From: Cylindrodendrum hubeiense
Lineage: Eukaryota; Ascomycota; Sordariomycetes; Hypocreales; Nectriaceae
Direction: 5' to 3'
Length of the DNA: 56,932 bases
Assembly: GCA_014621425.1 (NCBI GenBank)
Contig: JAANBB010000259.1
Span: 1 to 56,932 of the forward strand
Part shown: positions 32,101 through 43,565 of the stretch, in pieces
How positions within the stretch are numbered: the stretch's first letter is position 1
Layout of the letters: each line of letters opens with the position of its first letter
Notes under the pieces: generated by a model
Seen by the model: the letters and a program-made list of their open reading frames with translations, nothing else
The model's database searches: none
Told to the model about the DNA's origin: nothing
Position numbers and translations under genes: made by a program

Positions 32101-35100
32101 GAGGGGCCCGGGAAAACGACTTGACAGTTCAATGAGTAGTCTTACTCATTGGCGTCACTGTCGATCAAGATCTCTACTCGCATATTCTCAAGGTCTGCGT
32201 GTCATCATACGTGTGCATGTCATAGTGGACTGGACTTCATTGCCAACTGGTCACGGGTTGTGGGCGGAATGAATGGCGGAAAGACGAGTGTGAAGACTAA
32301 GTGGAGAGCATTTTATTATTGTCTTAGCATGGCTGCATCGTTTGAGCAAACGAGTGCCTGTCTAACCCGGTAAGGTCTCCTTGCTCTCTTTATCTCTCCT
32401 TTTTCCCCCTCCTTTTTTTCCCTCCACCTTTCTCTCCCTTGATCCTCCTCATCTGTGTCTCTCCTCTCTTTTCTCTTAATTCTCTCGTCTATGATAGCAT
32501 GATGCGATGCCTATTTTCCTTGGGCTCTGTTTTGGGACCTCCAACGGCATCAAATCAAATTGAAGAAATATCCCTTCCCCTTCCACCATTTATAGAGAGT
32601 CTCGTGCCTTTCTTTGTCGATCTGTTATATGGTAGCTTGGCTTGAGGCCCCGCGCACCCTCGTCAACCTGCCACTAGTGTATTATACAGGACTCACAACG
32701 GGGGCACTGACAATTGTGACACTGATCATGGCATCCGTTCAAGACCCCACAATCACACTGCATGGTATGTAAGCACGTCTATTGCAAAGGGCATGCTCTG
32801 ATGGGAGAACCGACGCAGTTCCAACGTCTGACCGTCCTACCAAGCGCCAGTTCCTGAATAGGCGAATAGAGCGACGTCCCAGGACTTGGAGGCGAAGTCA
32901 GGCCTTCTCTTGCGTCAGCGTCATACACGTGCCGGATTCAAAATGTCGACGAGGCGAGAATCAACAGCGTACCTGTGGCCCCGGCATCCTCGAGGCAACC
33001 GCAGAAGCCTTCACCATCGAGGGTGAGTGAATTGGTAAAGAGATATTGGCACTTGGACGACGGACCTGCGATCTTAGTAGCTTTGAGTAACCCTTGGAAC
33101 TCATCATCGTGGGACACGAGAAGATTGGTGCAGACTCCCTGGGGCTCCGATAGCTTCGACATGGTTGAGGACGACGACGACGCGGTATTGAGCTAAGACT
33201 CTGGGTTAGTCTTGCGGGATCCTCCAACTGGCGCTCGGCGACAGGACAACCTACTCTGGTAGGGAGATCTCTGATTTCAGGTGTGCGGTGGAAGAGCGTT
33301 ATACGTCGTTCGTGTGCGGGAGGTGGTGTCGGTGAGCGAGCGTGGGACGGTTCAGGGTCGGAGTCTTTTCGCAGATGAGGAATATGGCGAGGGCACCGGT
33401 ATCTAATGATTGCTAGTCGCTTTCATTAGATGATACCTGTCATAGTGGGGATATGGCAATGGTAGAGGGGAGGACCGCCGGGACGAAGAAGGATGGCGTC
33501 GGCAGAAGAACAAGACCGACACTCACATCCTCGTGACGACAATCATCCACTATCAAGGCCGACATGCTTGGGTAGGTGAGAGAGGGGATTCATACCACGA
33601 TTCAGTGATGGGAGATGGTCAGCATCAAGCAAAGGCGGTCGTCGGGATGGTCTGTATTTGCACTGGAGAGTGCGGAGCGAGGCAAGGGAATGGTGTGTGC
33701 CAGCGCTGCTTGCGGGTATGGGCTCGCCGGGGATTGTTCTTCGCTGAGGCAATATCGGAGTGGGGAGCACTGGCGAGAGAAATCGCAGGTTCATGAGCGG
33801 AAAGCGTCGAGTGGCCTTTTATGTGCGAGGGAGGTGACTGAACGCCGAGCATCCAAAATGGACGTCGTGGATTGCGGCGATGGTGAATGGCCAACGCGGT
33901 ATCGCGGCGCGTCGGCCTGCGTTTCCAAGGTGCTGCAGATTTCCCCGGGCATTTGCCGATGGTACAAAGTGCTTGGTAATACCTTCGGTCTTCCCAGTGA
34001 CGGCTTAGGGACTCGGCCTGCTCGTGCTGGTGGCAGATCCCCGTCCTGAAGGGGCTCCGGTAGAGCTATGTCGCCACGTAGCAACACCACTGGTCCAATG
34101 CTATGTTTACTCGTGACCTCGTCCTCATCCTACGCGAGATGATTTCTTGGCTCTACACTTTGTACAGCCTCTGGAAGTTTATAGCTTTAGCCCATATCAT
34201 GGGGTTTCTCCCTCGTCGCTCTTGCCCGCCCTCCACATAGTTTAGAGCTCGGATAGCGTGTGAGTATTCGTTGATGAAGATGTTTGTCTCGGGTCCCACG
34301 GTGCCTTATGCTTGGCGGGCCATAGTTTCAGGGGTGTGTTCCTGAGAGGTGTGTTACAGATGTCGTCTCCTCCACCGCGCCAACTCTAAAGAAGAAGAAA
34401 GGAAAAGGATGGAAACTCATCAAAACCCAGGCTGCATACCATGCTAGCTCCACTGTCAACGCGAGCGCTTTCGACAGCGACTCGGTCTCCTTAGCCCCAT
34501 GCAATGATGTGGCGTGCGTGTCACCCAGCCCTGCCCGCTCCCGACGCCAGGTGCTTCCTGCAGGGGCTGCACTATTGATCACGCAGGCAGGCGGCGACAC
34601 AGACAAGGTAGCTAGTCCCCAAGGTGTCATGGCTTGTAGTAGAAGACGTCCAAGGCACTAAATGTATATCGAGCTAGCTTTACGTATTCAAGTCAAACTC
34701 AACTTCAAGGAACGCGGCAGGCTTTGAAGCTCGAGACCGTCTAAGACTGTTTCCGATGTCTGTTTTCTAACAAGGAAGTCGGGAAGCCGCCTTAGGTGAA
34801 ACACCGACAATAGGAGTCTTGGGAATTGTGAGTCCAGTATCCGGGCGTGCGCCGTATGGATGAGTAGTGGCGTGTGGGCATGTTCCCTACATGGGTTTGT
34901 GGAGGACGGGATTGGGCTCTAGACTATCTTGGCTCCTACCTGCGCTTCCAATACCCACTCACACACGCATCAAGGCTGCATCTAGGCCATGTCCAGGCGA
35001 GGAATGTCTCTGCTTATCCAGTACGGTATCGTCAATAGCATACCCCTGTACGGATGGGTTCAAGGTCCGAGCCATCCATCAGCAGAAATTGTCGGCCGTA

Positions 35101-38100
35101 TCTTGGGCTTGTCCAGCGACGCGGGAGCACCATGAGGCGACACCCCAGACCCAGTGATAGGTCATGGACAGCATCGACCCGCGTCGAACACGTCGGACTC
35201 CGCGAACCCTTCAATTGATATCCAATCGAGGCCATGCAAGAAGCAGTCCCGCCATTGCGCTCCAGACCGAATGCTCCTTGGCCCATGCTCCTTGGTATTG
35301 ATGCATTGATGCTTCGTGGAGAAGCCCGCGGCTCCGTCTTTGGTTTGCCCGCAATCCAAGGCCCCCTACGATGTCCCAAGCCCTCTCCAATCGTCCATGG
35401 CCCGTCCATGACCGGTAGGCATCCCCCCACCTCCCATCTGGTAGCTCTCCCGTGCCACATCCAACCTGCGAGAGACCTAATGCTCTAGCAGCGTTCAGGC
35501 CATCCGAACGGCGTCTTACAAAGAGGTAGCGGCCAGGTTGTCGATATGTCCGCAAATTGACAAGAATGAATGCCTAAAAAACCAGTATGAAGAGTCCTTG
35601 ACGTCTGGGCGGAACGTCCCGCTAGCGCGGAGTGCATGGGCCATGCGGCCGTTAGAGCATCACGCACGAGTACGAAAGGCAAAGGGACAAGGCTCGGGGC
35701 CAGGGAAGCGAACATCCCTTCTCTAGTATCCACCAATACACTTCGCGGGAGTTGCAAATTATGTGTCTTCCAGCTCCCTCTCATCCTGAGTGTCTGCGGA
35801 CGACCAGCAGAGCATCGAAGGTTCCGGACGAGGTGAATGGCATAGACAGAGATCAAGGACCATCTGTGTGAGAATGAGCCGAGCTGGTCTAGCCCGTACA
35901 CTGAGGCTCTAGCGCGGCGAGCGACCACATGGCTTGGCAGCTTGTCTTGTTATTTCAGGAGGCAGGTTGACGTTGACACGCGGGCACGATCAATTGGCAG
36001 GGTCAACAAGGGTGTCACCAACACCACACGCCGCGAGGTTGGGTGTGGGTCCGGCCGCAACCATGAATGTATCTCGGGCAAGTATTGGATGAGAGGCAAA
36101 ATGCCTTGAAACTTCCTGCCTCGCCAAAAATGAGATGGTTGCGTTGAGCATCGAGGTCCTCGGTTGCCCCGACCAACGGATTCCCGCATGCACGCCTCAA
36201 ACCAAACCGGCCGCCAGCAAAAGATTCGTAAACAAATAGGCGGAGAGAATTGGCTAAAGCATGATCGGCACACTTGTGCCAGCCTGCTTACAGTGACCCA
36301 GGTAACGCTGTATCTGGAAGCGTCCCGTATCGCTTGGAGTAGGTAGTGCTGCATCTCGACTGCTGCACACTTGACTACGGACCATGTTGCTCGCGAACGT
36401 GCTGGTGCGCAGCAGTTCATAGTTAAGATCGACCGCGATGTAGAATGGGTGTGGGAAGTTCAGAGCAAAACGATGGCGGCGGAGATCATTTGCAGGAGGC
36501 GGAGGCGTGCTACGGCGCTGATGTCGGCCAACTTTTCCCATTACCGCTCAACTCCAGACCCTCGCAGCCCAGCACCCCGGTACGGTCAGCACTGCGAGTG
36601 AGATGACCCAGCCTATGAGTCACTCGTTCTTGGTGGTAAACCGCTGCTGTAGGTATCAGGTCGGCCGTTTGAGCTGCTGGAAACACGGACAAGCGGCCAG
36701 TCTCTCCCTTCAAGGGCCACCTCTCAATCCGCATGACATCTTGTCCCGTCCACCGTAGACGATGCAAAGATATGACACACGGGCACGGGCAACCATGTCA
36801 AGACTCCGGACGGCTGACGGAAGGTTTCGCGCTTATGATTTGGCGACAGGAGGGATGGCCGCGGCCAGGAGGTGGGTGACCGTGGCCAGGGGGTCGACTA
36901 GGGTTGGTCCACAGACAGGATGGAGCATCACCAGGTACCCAGGATGTCGCAAGTGAGAAAAGGCGGCGGCGCGAGTGAGAAAGGCGTTGAAAGCCTGCCC
37001 GAGTGCCAGAGGACGCGCTACCGTGCAATTCATGGTGGCTGTCTGTCCGCTTTTCCCTTCGCCTTAGGAGCCGAGACAGCACTACAGACATACAGAGGGC
37101 ATAACAGCAGCACCAAGCACCTTTCATCGTCGAAGCAGGGCCTACAAACAGCCCCGACCGCGGCTTGCATACTTGATGAGCAAGCAAATCCTTCTACTAC
37201 CCCTTCGTATACCGACAGGGGCCCGCAATAAGTCACTCTTCCGGTCCGCAAGGTCATGGTTCGGCCAGCGTGGGACATGGGCGATTCACTAGAAGCTGCC
37301 CATAAATTAAGGCGTTTAGGTGATGTCATAGAGAGCAGCCATCTGTCGGGGTACACTAACGAGTAAAACCCCGCGCTTCCGCGTCCCCCGCTTACTTGCT
37401 TCTCATAGGGGGTTGCCTGGGCTGTCACAGCCACATGAACCGGCTGCTCGGTCATCCAGTTCTGTGCTACCTTCTGCTGGCAGAGGAAGCTCCCATCTCA
37501 AGAGCCGCCCAACGAGGCCACCGTTGGTTGTGGCGACGGGGCTTAATACATGCGAGCTGCCACTGCTGCTATGCGTGCGGCTGCCGATTTAACCGCGACA
37601 CAACTGCTGCGTCCAAGTTCCAGCGCCTCCAGCGCATCACGTGCCCTGGGGGGGCCCATCGGCTGCTCGCTGACACTCTGTTTCTGTACTGTCGCCGCTG
37701 TTACATCTACTGGTAAAGCTGCTGGACCTGGAGGTGAAGAGACATCTACTATTGTTTACACTGGGAGCCTTTTTATCCGCCTGAAATGATACGAAACTGA
37801 TGGATTGAAATCATCCCGCAAGGGCCATGACCTTGGCGGTTGGAAAAGTGACCTGTCTCGAACCCCTACCTCGACATGATATGCTACCATTTTCCCCAAC
37901 AACCGAGTATCTTCAATTATGGCCGGAGATTGGATAACTGAAGCGCCGCAGCTGAAGCTCTGGTTGGCCTGGACGCGCCCACTTTAGCCATAGGTAACGC
38001 ATGGAAGAAAGCGCCGCTGCGTCTGTCACGTGCACTATCGAGTTGGGTGGTAAACGCGGGCTAAGTGGCAGCTAGGCCCCGGCGGGGCGCCGGAGGGATA

Positions 38101-38961
38101 TAAATGGGCTAGGCGGCCACCGGAGTTAGAAGGCTCAGAGATTAATCTTACACAATCACTACTCCTACCTTCTTGGATGCAGCTATTCACCTGCGTCTCT
38201 CACTCTCTTCATTTAGCTCATTACAGCGTCTCAGTATGGGCTAAACGGCTCATCTTCAGGGACCGTGACATCGCTGCTCCCTCTGCAATGAGCATCCAAG
38301 GTTCTCACGCCATGCATGCAGTAAACAACCATGCTGCTGATCTGCATCCGGGATTGACTTCCTGCGGGGCAATGTTCGCCAACGACTGCAAACAAACGCA
38401 TCATATTCCTACCTACTACGGGTCTGTATCAAATCTCACTTCTTCAGCCGTCAACTTTAGCACAGGAAAGCATTGTCACCTTTGTCGCCACCCCCAATGC
38501 CGTTTATCAAGGCAATGGCATACACCGGACGGTCGGAAACGACAGAGTCTCCAATACCAAGGATAAGGTCACAATACCGGGAAATAAAATGACAGGGTTG
38601 TTGGCACACTGGGGGACCCCTGATCCCAAACGCAGCTAGTTCATTTTCTTGCTTCATCTTGTAGTCACACGATGCTTTTGTACAAGCCACACGATGCTGG
38701 GAAGATGCATTCGAGGACTTGTCACTATTCTTTCCTGTCAGAGATTCCTTCTAGTACAAAGAAATGAACAAAGTGGTGGTAGGTCGGACATTCTCAGCTA
38801 GCCACCACACCAGCCTCCATTAAAATACCAGAATGACTATTGGTCCCATCACAATACCTAATGTTTTATGGTATAGGGTAGGAAGAAGTCAAGTTTCTCA
38901 AGAGAAAAGTAGTAAACCACATGGTTTATTACCTCAAGAGTCGTAAATTAAAGACCCGCAT
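32101..38961. other. 6.9 kb stretch without a supportable gene
   Basis: Composition is ordinary (not AT-rich), yet every open frame is short, mostly overlaps antisense frames and carries no recognisable motif. A long pyrimidine tract runs from about 32370 to 32490. A TATA-like ggatataaatgg near 38096-38107 is followed by a 129-codon frame at 38177-38566, which I could not confirm as a gene. The region may hold non-coding RNA, lineage-specific small genes or old decayed sequence. Confidence 0.5.
32370..32490 (+). repeat. Low-complexity pyrimidine tract
   Basis: About 120 bases are almost only C and T, with runs such as ccttttttcccc and ctctcctctcttttctc. Such tracts occur in fungal promoters and 5' leaders. 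None of the neighbouring genes starts right after it. Confidence 0.7.
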
Positions 38962-39619
38962 TTATCTTTCGGGCCTGCTATTGCCTCGACTCTCCTGCTG
39001 TCTCTTTTGAAGGGAGTAAAGCGACTGTGTATCGTCTCCATCACCAAGAGCCGAAAAGTCTCTAGGTTTTCCGTGTGCGCGGGTGTCACGAATTTCCAAA
39101 AATGTGAGAATCGTCACAAAAAGACATAAACCACTGTTTCATATCTCATGTTAGGTATTGAAGGATGCCATTGTGAACGCAACAGATCATACCTTAGGAA
39201 AATAGACAACGAGACTACCACCCAGCTCAAGGTGCAGGATAAACCATCGCATCTGGCTAGATTCGACTGAATAGTCATGTATGTCACAGCACCCCAGAAC
39301 ACGACCTCCAGAAAGTTGAGTATGAGGTTCGCCTTTAAGCTAGCGAACCGTCGAAGTCGTTGAACGTGTTCGGTCAGAACTTGGTAGAGAAGAATGAGGA
39401 GAGATTTGGCGCCCTTGGTGGTCATCATTAGCGGCCCCGTTCCAAGTGCATAGAGTGAGAATGTCTCACCATGCCCAATGACATCGTGTCTGACCTAGCC
39501 ATCGGCCCCTTATTCAAAAAGAGGCGCACGCATGACAGGCCGATGATTGATATAATGACGATGGTCTGGATGATGTGGATCACTGATTTGAAGTGGTGAT
39601 TAAATAGTAAGGACGACAT
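38962..39619 (-). CDS. Small four-helix (MARVEL-like) membrane protein
   Basis: Three exons (39619-39470, 39413-39193, 39133-38962) give 180 residues. The introns are 56 nt and 59 nt. Four hydrophobic segments lie at about 12-34, 51-63, 78-103 and 112-137. The conserved-looking layout MSSLLFNHHFKSVIHIIQT, then SLGMGAKSLLILLYQ after the first splice, then FASLKANLILNFLEVVFW, recalls a family of small fungal membrane proteins. The second splice, with acceptor GAAACAG, gives GLCLFVTILTFLEIRD and then a hydrophilic tail ending SRPER, a better end than the unspliced frame. The protein probably sits in the plasma membrane or a vesicle membrane. No substrate is known. Confidence 0.8.
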
Positions 39620-40600
39620 TTTCTGTGCTGGTGCGTCAGGTAGTTGAAGCTTTTCGCACTTTCAATCGTAGGTCTGATTTGATGGTTGAATTGGACTTGT
39701 TGCGAGCTAGGTCAAATTGTCTTACGACATATCAAATAGCAGACATAGTCCTTTTATAGCTTGTGCTCTACTCTGTGCCAAGGATAAATCCTGGTAGACG
39801 CACACGTATTGTGCTCGAAGGTCCGCGTATATGATGCTTTATTACCCCACTCATTGCCAAGATGGGTATCAGAAAAGAACACATCAGATTCCAATGTATT
39901 CTCTATCGATATGGCTATCGTGTGAAAGGAGTAATCAAGCCTATTTTTAACCTTTCATCCCCCAAAGGGGCCTTGGCAGGGGATTGAGTGGAAGGAGGGC
40001 TGAGCCTCACCTGTAAGTATAATCTCGGTCTCGCATCTCCACTCCTCCCGCCTCAAATTTTAAGCTTACATCACTCCGGGGTCAATTGACATTGGTGGCC
40101 TGTAAGGATGACGGAAGGCCGGAGATTGTCATACCCTGTGGATCTCGTCGACCCCTGGCGCTTCGCATAATCCTGGTCACCCCTGGATTGACTATACGCG
40201 TACAGCATTGTCTGTAGGTCTACATGCCTCTAGCCCCTATAAAGTCCTGGCTCGTCTGACGGATACTTACCTACCAAGGCAGACACCTGCTTTCTATCCA
40301 TACAAACACTGCCACACCAATCAGCCTTGCCAAGCACTACTAAGTAATGAGTGAACGGTCTGGAGTGTTCCAGATTGATGTGGGACGTCTCGCCCCTCGT
40401 AAAGTAGTTGAGCATATCATATGGCTAGACAACGGACAACACGTCGATTGAACGCGTCGGGATTGGTTGCTGAAATGTCCAAGTCGAACAAAGGGCAAGG
40501 CTTAAGGCAGCGGCACCACTTCTAGCAGCAGCGAGGCTAGCTCTTGGACCAATATTCACTAAAATCAATGTGCCAATTAACACCCTCACCATATACCTAA
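39620..40600. other. Intergenic, no gene seen
   Basis: This has the promoter of the membrane-protein gene at its left end and the 3' region of the alcohol dehydrogenase at its right end. A short frame at 40230-40415 has no coding features. Confidence 0.5.
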
Positions 40601-41807
40601 CTATATTGTAACAACGAGCTTCCCTTTGAAAGCACGGGCTGCAGCCATCTCTGGAATCTTCTCCCCTTGCTCTAGAGGCAGAAGAGTGAGATGACTGACG
40701 ATATTATTCTCAGCAACTGCTTCAAGCATCTTGGTGACCTCATCAATACCAGAATGCAATGATCCCCTCACAATTATTTCCCTAAAGACAAGGTTGAATG
40801 CGTCAAATGTGAAACCTTGCTCCGGGAGGCCAAGGACTACACATGTTCCTCTTGGTTGGAGTCGATGCAGTGTCCAGTCGCTAGCTGGCACGTCATCCGT
40901 GCAGACGACGGCAGCAGCGAGGCCAATCTCGTCTGTGAAATCGGAGAGTTTCTGTGCTGCCTCAGGATCGTCAATGCTGACTATGATGTCAGGCCTCAGA
41001 GGTATTGGCACCTCCATGGCCAATTTCAGACCGATATCGGACTTATCGATGGCAGCAACCCGGTAGCCCAGTGCTTTTGCAAACTGGATGCCTAATACCC
41101 CGAGACCACCAATTCCCACAATTGCTATTGTCTTTCCCTTCTCTAGATTAATCTGCCTGATTGCGTTCCATACCGTTGCCTATCATGATATAGGTCAGTA
41201 CTATGTTTAGCCACGCATGGAGGGCCGGTATGTGATATGGGCATGACTTACGCCAGCACACATTAATGGGGCCGCCTGCTCAAAAGAAAGGTTATCCGGC
41301 AAGTGAACAAGTGCATAATGTGAGGCAATCATGTACTCAGCAAAGCCGCCATCTGACTTGAGAATACCATTCATAGTTTTATTGGCGCAGTAACGAGCAT
41401 CCAGGGACCCGATAGTGACAGATCGCCACTTGCATCCGCTGCAACTGCCACATGGCTTCCTGAAATTGAGAACACCGACGCGGTCTCCAATCTTCCAATC
41501 TCCCGGGATGTCTGGGCCCAGAGCTGCAATTGTCCCTGCTGGCTCGTGTGAGCCTGTGAAGGGTAGTTCGGTCCCGTAAGCGCCCTCATGTACTTGGTAG
41601 TCCGTGTGACAGAATCCGGCTGCTGCTACATGGACAAGCAACTCCCCTGGGCCTGGAGTAGGAACTGGAATATCACTCTGCAACTGATAATTTTCGTTGA
41701 ACTGCTGGTGATTAGATTAAGAGCGAGGCGGCGTCAGGAAATCGCAAACTTACCTTCACCAATCTCAGCGCCTTCATCGTACTTGGAAGAGGATGTTTTT
41801 TCTCCAT
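40601..41807 (-). CDS. Zinc-dependent alcohol dehydrogenase (MDR family)
   Basis: Three exons (41807-41754, 41704-41252, 41179-40601) give 361 residues with introns of 49 and 72 nt. Catalytic zinc ligands are Cys50, His71 with Glu72, and Cys167. His51 follows Cys50 in GFCHTD, as in yeast ADH. The structural zinc lobe has Cys103, 106, 109 and 124, with a longer last loop than the usual seven residues, as in some fungal ADH subfamilies. The Rossmann motif GIGGLG is near 191-196. An Asp at the end of the second strand (AAIDKS) favours NAD over NADP. Such enzymes interconvert alcohols and aldehydes or ketones in the cytosol. The adjacent NTF2-fold gene and regulator suggest oxidation of a specific metabolite. 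The substrate cannot be deduced. Confidence 0.9.
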
Positions 41808-42537
41808 TTTAAATTGCAAATGGCTCCTCAGCTCCTTCGGTTCAACCCTGCCTGGACACTATCTTTGCTTGGATGTTGCGCTTGTAAGCAATGACACGGA
41901 GTTCAATCCGAGCTGCCTCAGTGGTATATTAAAAGGAGAGAATGTGAATCACAACTGGGATAGAAAGGAACCTGGGAGGGGCATTAAGTACCATATGTCT
42001 CTTTCCAGCAATGGACAATGACTTAGACCGGGCATGACACAATTATACATACGTAACTGGGACACTCGAATCGTGTAATCATGCGCAGTGGATCTGTCCT
42101 AAAGCCCCCATACCGTGCCTGGAACGATAGAAGTGCATATTAGTGAGCAACGCGGGGTATCGTAAGTTTCCGGAGAACAGACAATCATCATAATCAGGAT
42201 AGTGGAAGTGGGTCGATTCCCGGGGTGGTCGTTGGAGAAAAAAATACCGCTGGTTGATAAGCTGCTGTGGGTTGTGGAGACAATTAAACAAGTGTCGGAC
42301 TGAAAGGCCGCCAGAGACCCCACACCAAAAGCGCCCCGCTCCTACACTCAACCATGATCACCAGAGCGGACGATCACTATTATCAATCATAGAAATAGCT
42401 ATCTAGATTTGTGTACACTGAGGGGTTATTTAAACCTTGTTAAATTGGTTCGACTCCCATTCTCATCTCTCCAAACAAACACCACTTTGCACCTCATCAT
42501 ATCTTTAAACGTTCAAGCAACCCACCAAGCTCTCACA
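41808..42537. promoter_or_regulatory. Divergent promoter between alcohol dehydrogenase and NTF2-fold gene
   Basis: This is a 730-bp spacer with no gene. A TATA-like atattaaaag at about 41923-41932 suits the dehydrogenase on the minus strand only loosely. A pyrimidine-rich leader and cacaATG context precede the right-hand gene. Shared control is likely. Confidence 0.45.
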
Positions 42538-42930
42538 ATGTCGAAGAACATCAAAACCATCCCTACCTCAGAGTACGAAGAGGTCATTCGCATCGTCCAG
42601 GAGTACTATGTCGATGGTCTTCGTGTCGGTAGCACCGCAACAGTCGCCAAATCTTTCCACAAGGACGCCACCATGTACGGCCTCACTCTAGATGGCGACC
42701 TGCTTGGCGGCCCTGTCAAGAATCTCTATAACTACATGGATCAACACGGCGACGCGCCTAAAATCAAGACTCGCCTGGATATTGTCGGCATCACCCCCAC
42801 AACAGCGGTGGTGAAGGTGGACATGGAAAATGATGCAGCTGGAAGCGATTACACCGACTTCCACACCATGATCAAGTTGGATGGAAAGTGGCAAATTGTT
42901 GCCAAGGTGTTCCATACATATCAGTCTTAA
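42538..42930 (+). CDS. Putative lumazine-binding / NTF2-like protein
   Basis: The gene is a single exon of 130 residues from the ATG in tcacaATGtcg. An upstream in-frame extension has no ATG and is not used. The chain begins with a helix (EYEEVIRIVQEYYVDGLRVG), then FHKDATMYGLTLDGDLLGG, then strand pairs ending TDFHTMIKLDGKWQIVAKVFHTY. This is the layout of the small fungal and bacterial proteins in the putative lumazine-binding (PF12893) branch of the NTF2 superfamily. The residues of the pocket are not assignable, and binding of lumazine is only a family label. It is divergent from the alcohol dehydrogenase and upstream of a Zn2Cys6 regulator. Confidence 0.75.
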   Translation: MSKNIKTIPTSEYEEVIRIVQEYYVDGLRVGSTATVAKSFHKDATMYGLTLDGDLLGGPVKNLYNYMDQHGDAPKIKTRLDIVGITPTTAVVKVDMENDAAGSDYTDFHTMIKLDGKWQIVAKVFHTYQS

Positions 42931-43565
42931 GAGAGTTCGACCTATCAGGGTAGAGCTATGTTGGGTTAAACATGAATTCAAGAGCTAAGGGAGGATATTG
43001 GAAGGTTACTGTCACTTTCAATTGACAAGCCGCTTACTGAACATGAATGCCTATTTCTCCCTAATTTTGTCAATTCAGCTTAAAGTTGCTGTCTCCTCGC
43101 GTGATGGTGCACTGATCCACCTGAACGACTCCATCGATGAGAAATGAAGTTGAACATTGGGCTTGAATCCATGGATGCAATATGATCTTGTGTGTAGATG
43201 ACGTGTAGGGGATGATTCCCATCAATCCAGGGCAATCGACACGACTCACCATTGCAAGTGCGTTCGCCACTCGGCGACTCAGCTATCACTCACCAACAGC
43301 CAAATAGAAACGCTAGTTAGGCCAGTTGACTAGGTGCACACAAGCCACGGCCTTGTAGTTAGCCTTATCTTTTCTGGGACTGTTCGGACCCAAGCGCCGA
43401 ACCTTCTCCACACGTAAACCGCAGGGGGTCCCGCATTTCTACCATCATCTCCACCGCGCGGGGGAGAAGCCAACCTTCTACTTTACAGTCTGACTTGCGA
43501 ATTCATTAATCACCGTCCGCTCACTATTCAGCCAACATCACACTGAAGTACTGTCTCGGTTATTA
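42931..43565. promoter_or_regulatory. Promoter region of the second Zn2Cys6 regulator
   Basis: The 635 bases hold no gene. The sequence is of mixed composition, and there is no clear TATA box before the ATG at 43566. Confidence 0.4.

Noticed and set aside
34328..34630. 100-codon minus-strand frame
   Set aside because: It has an ATG but a patchwork composition ending in a Phe run from a polypyrimidine stretch. It is not convincing as a gene.
38177..38690. Two overlapping frames after a TATA-like box, one on each strand
   Set aside because: The plus frame has no motif. The Cys-containing minus frame has no ATG at its apparent start. I could not choose a gene model.
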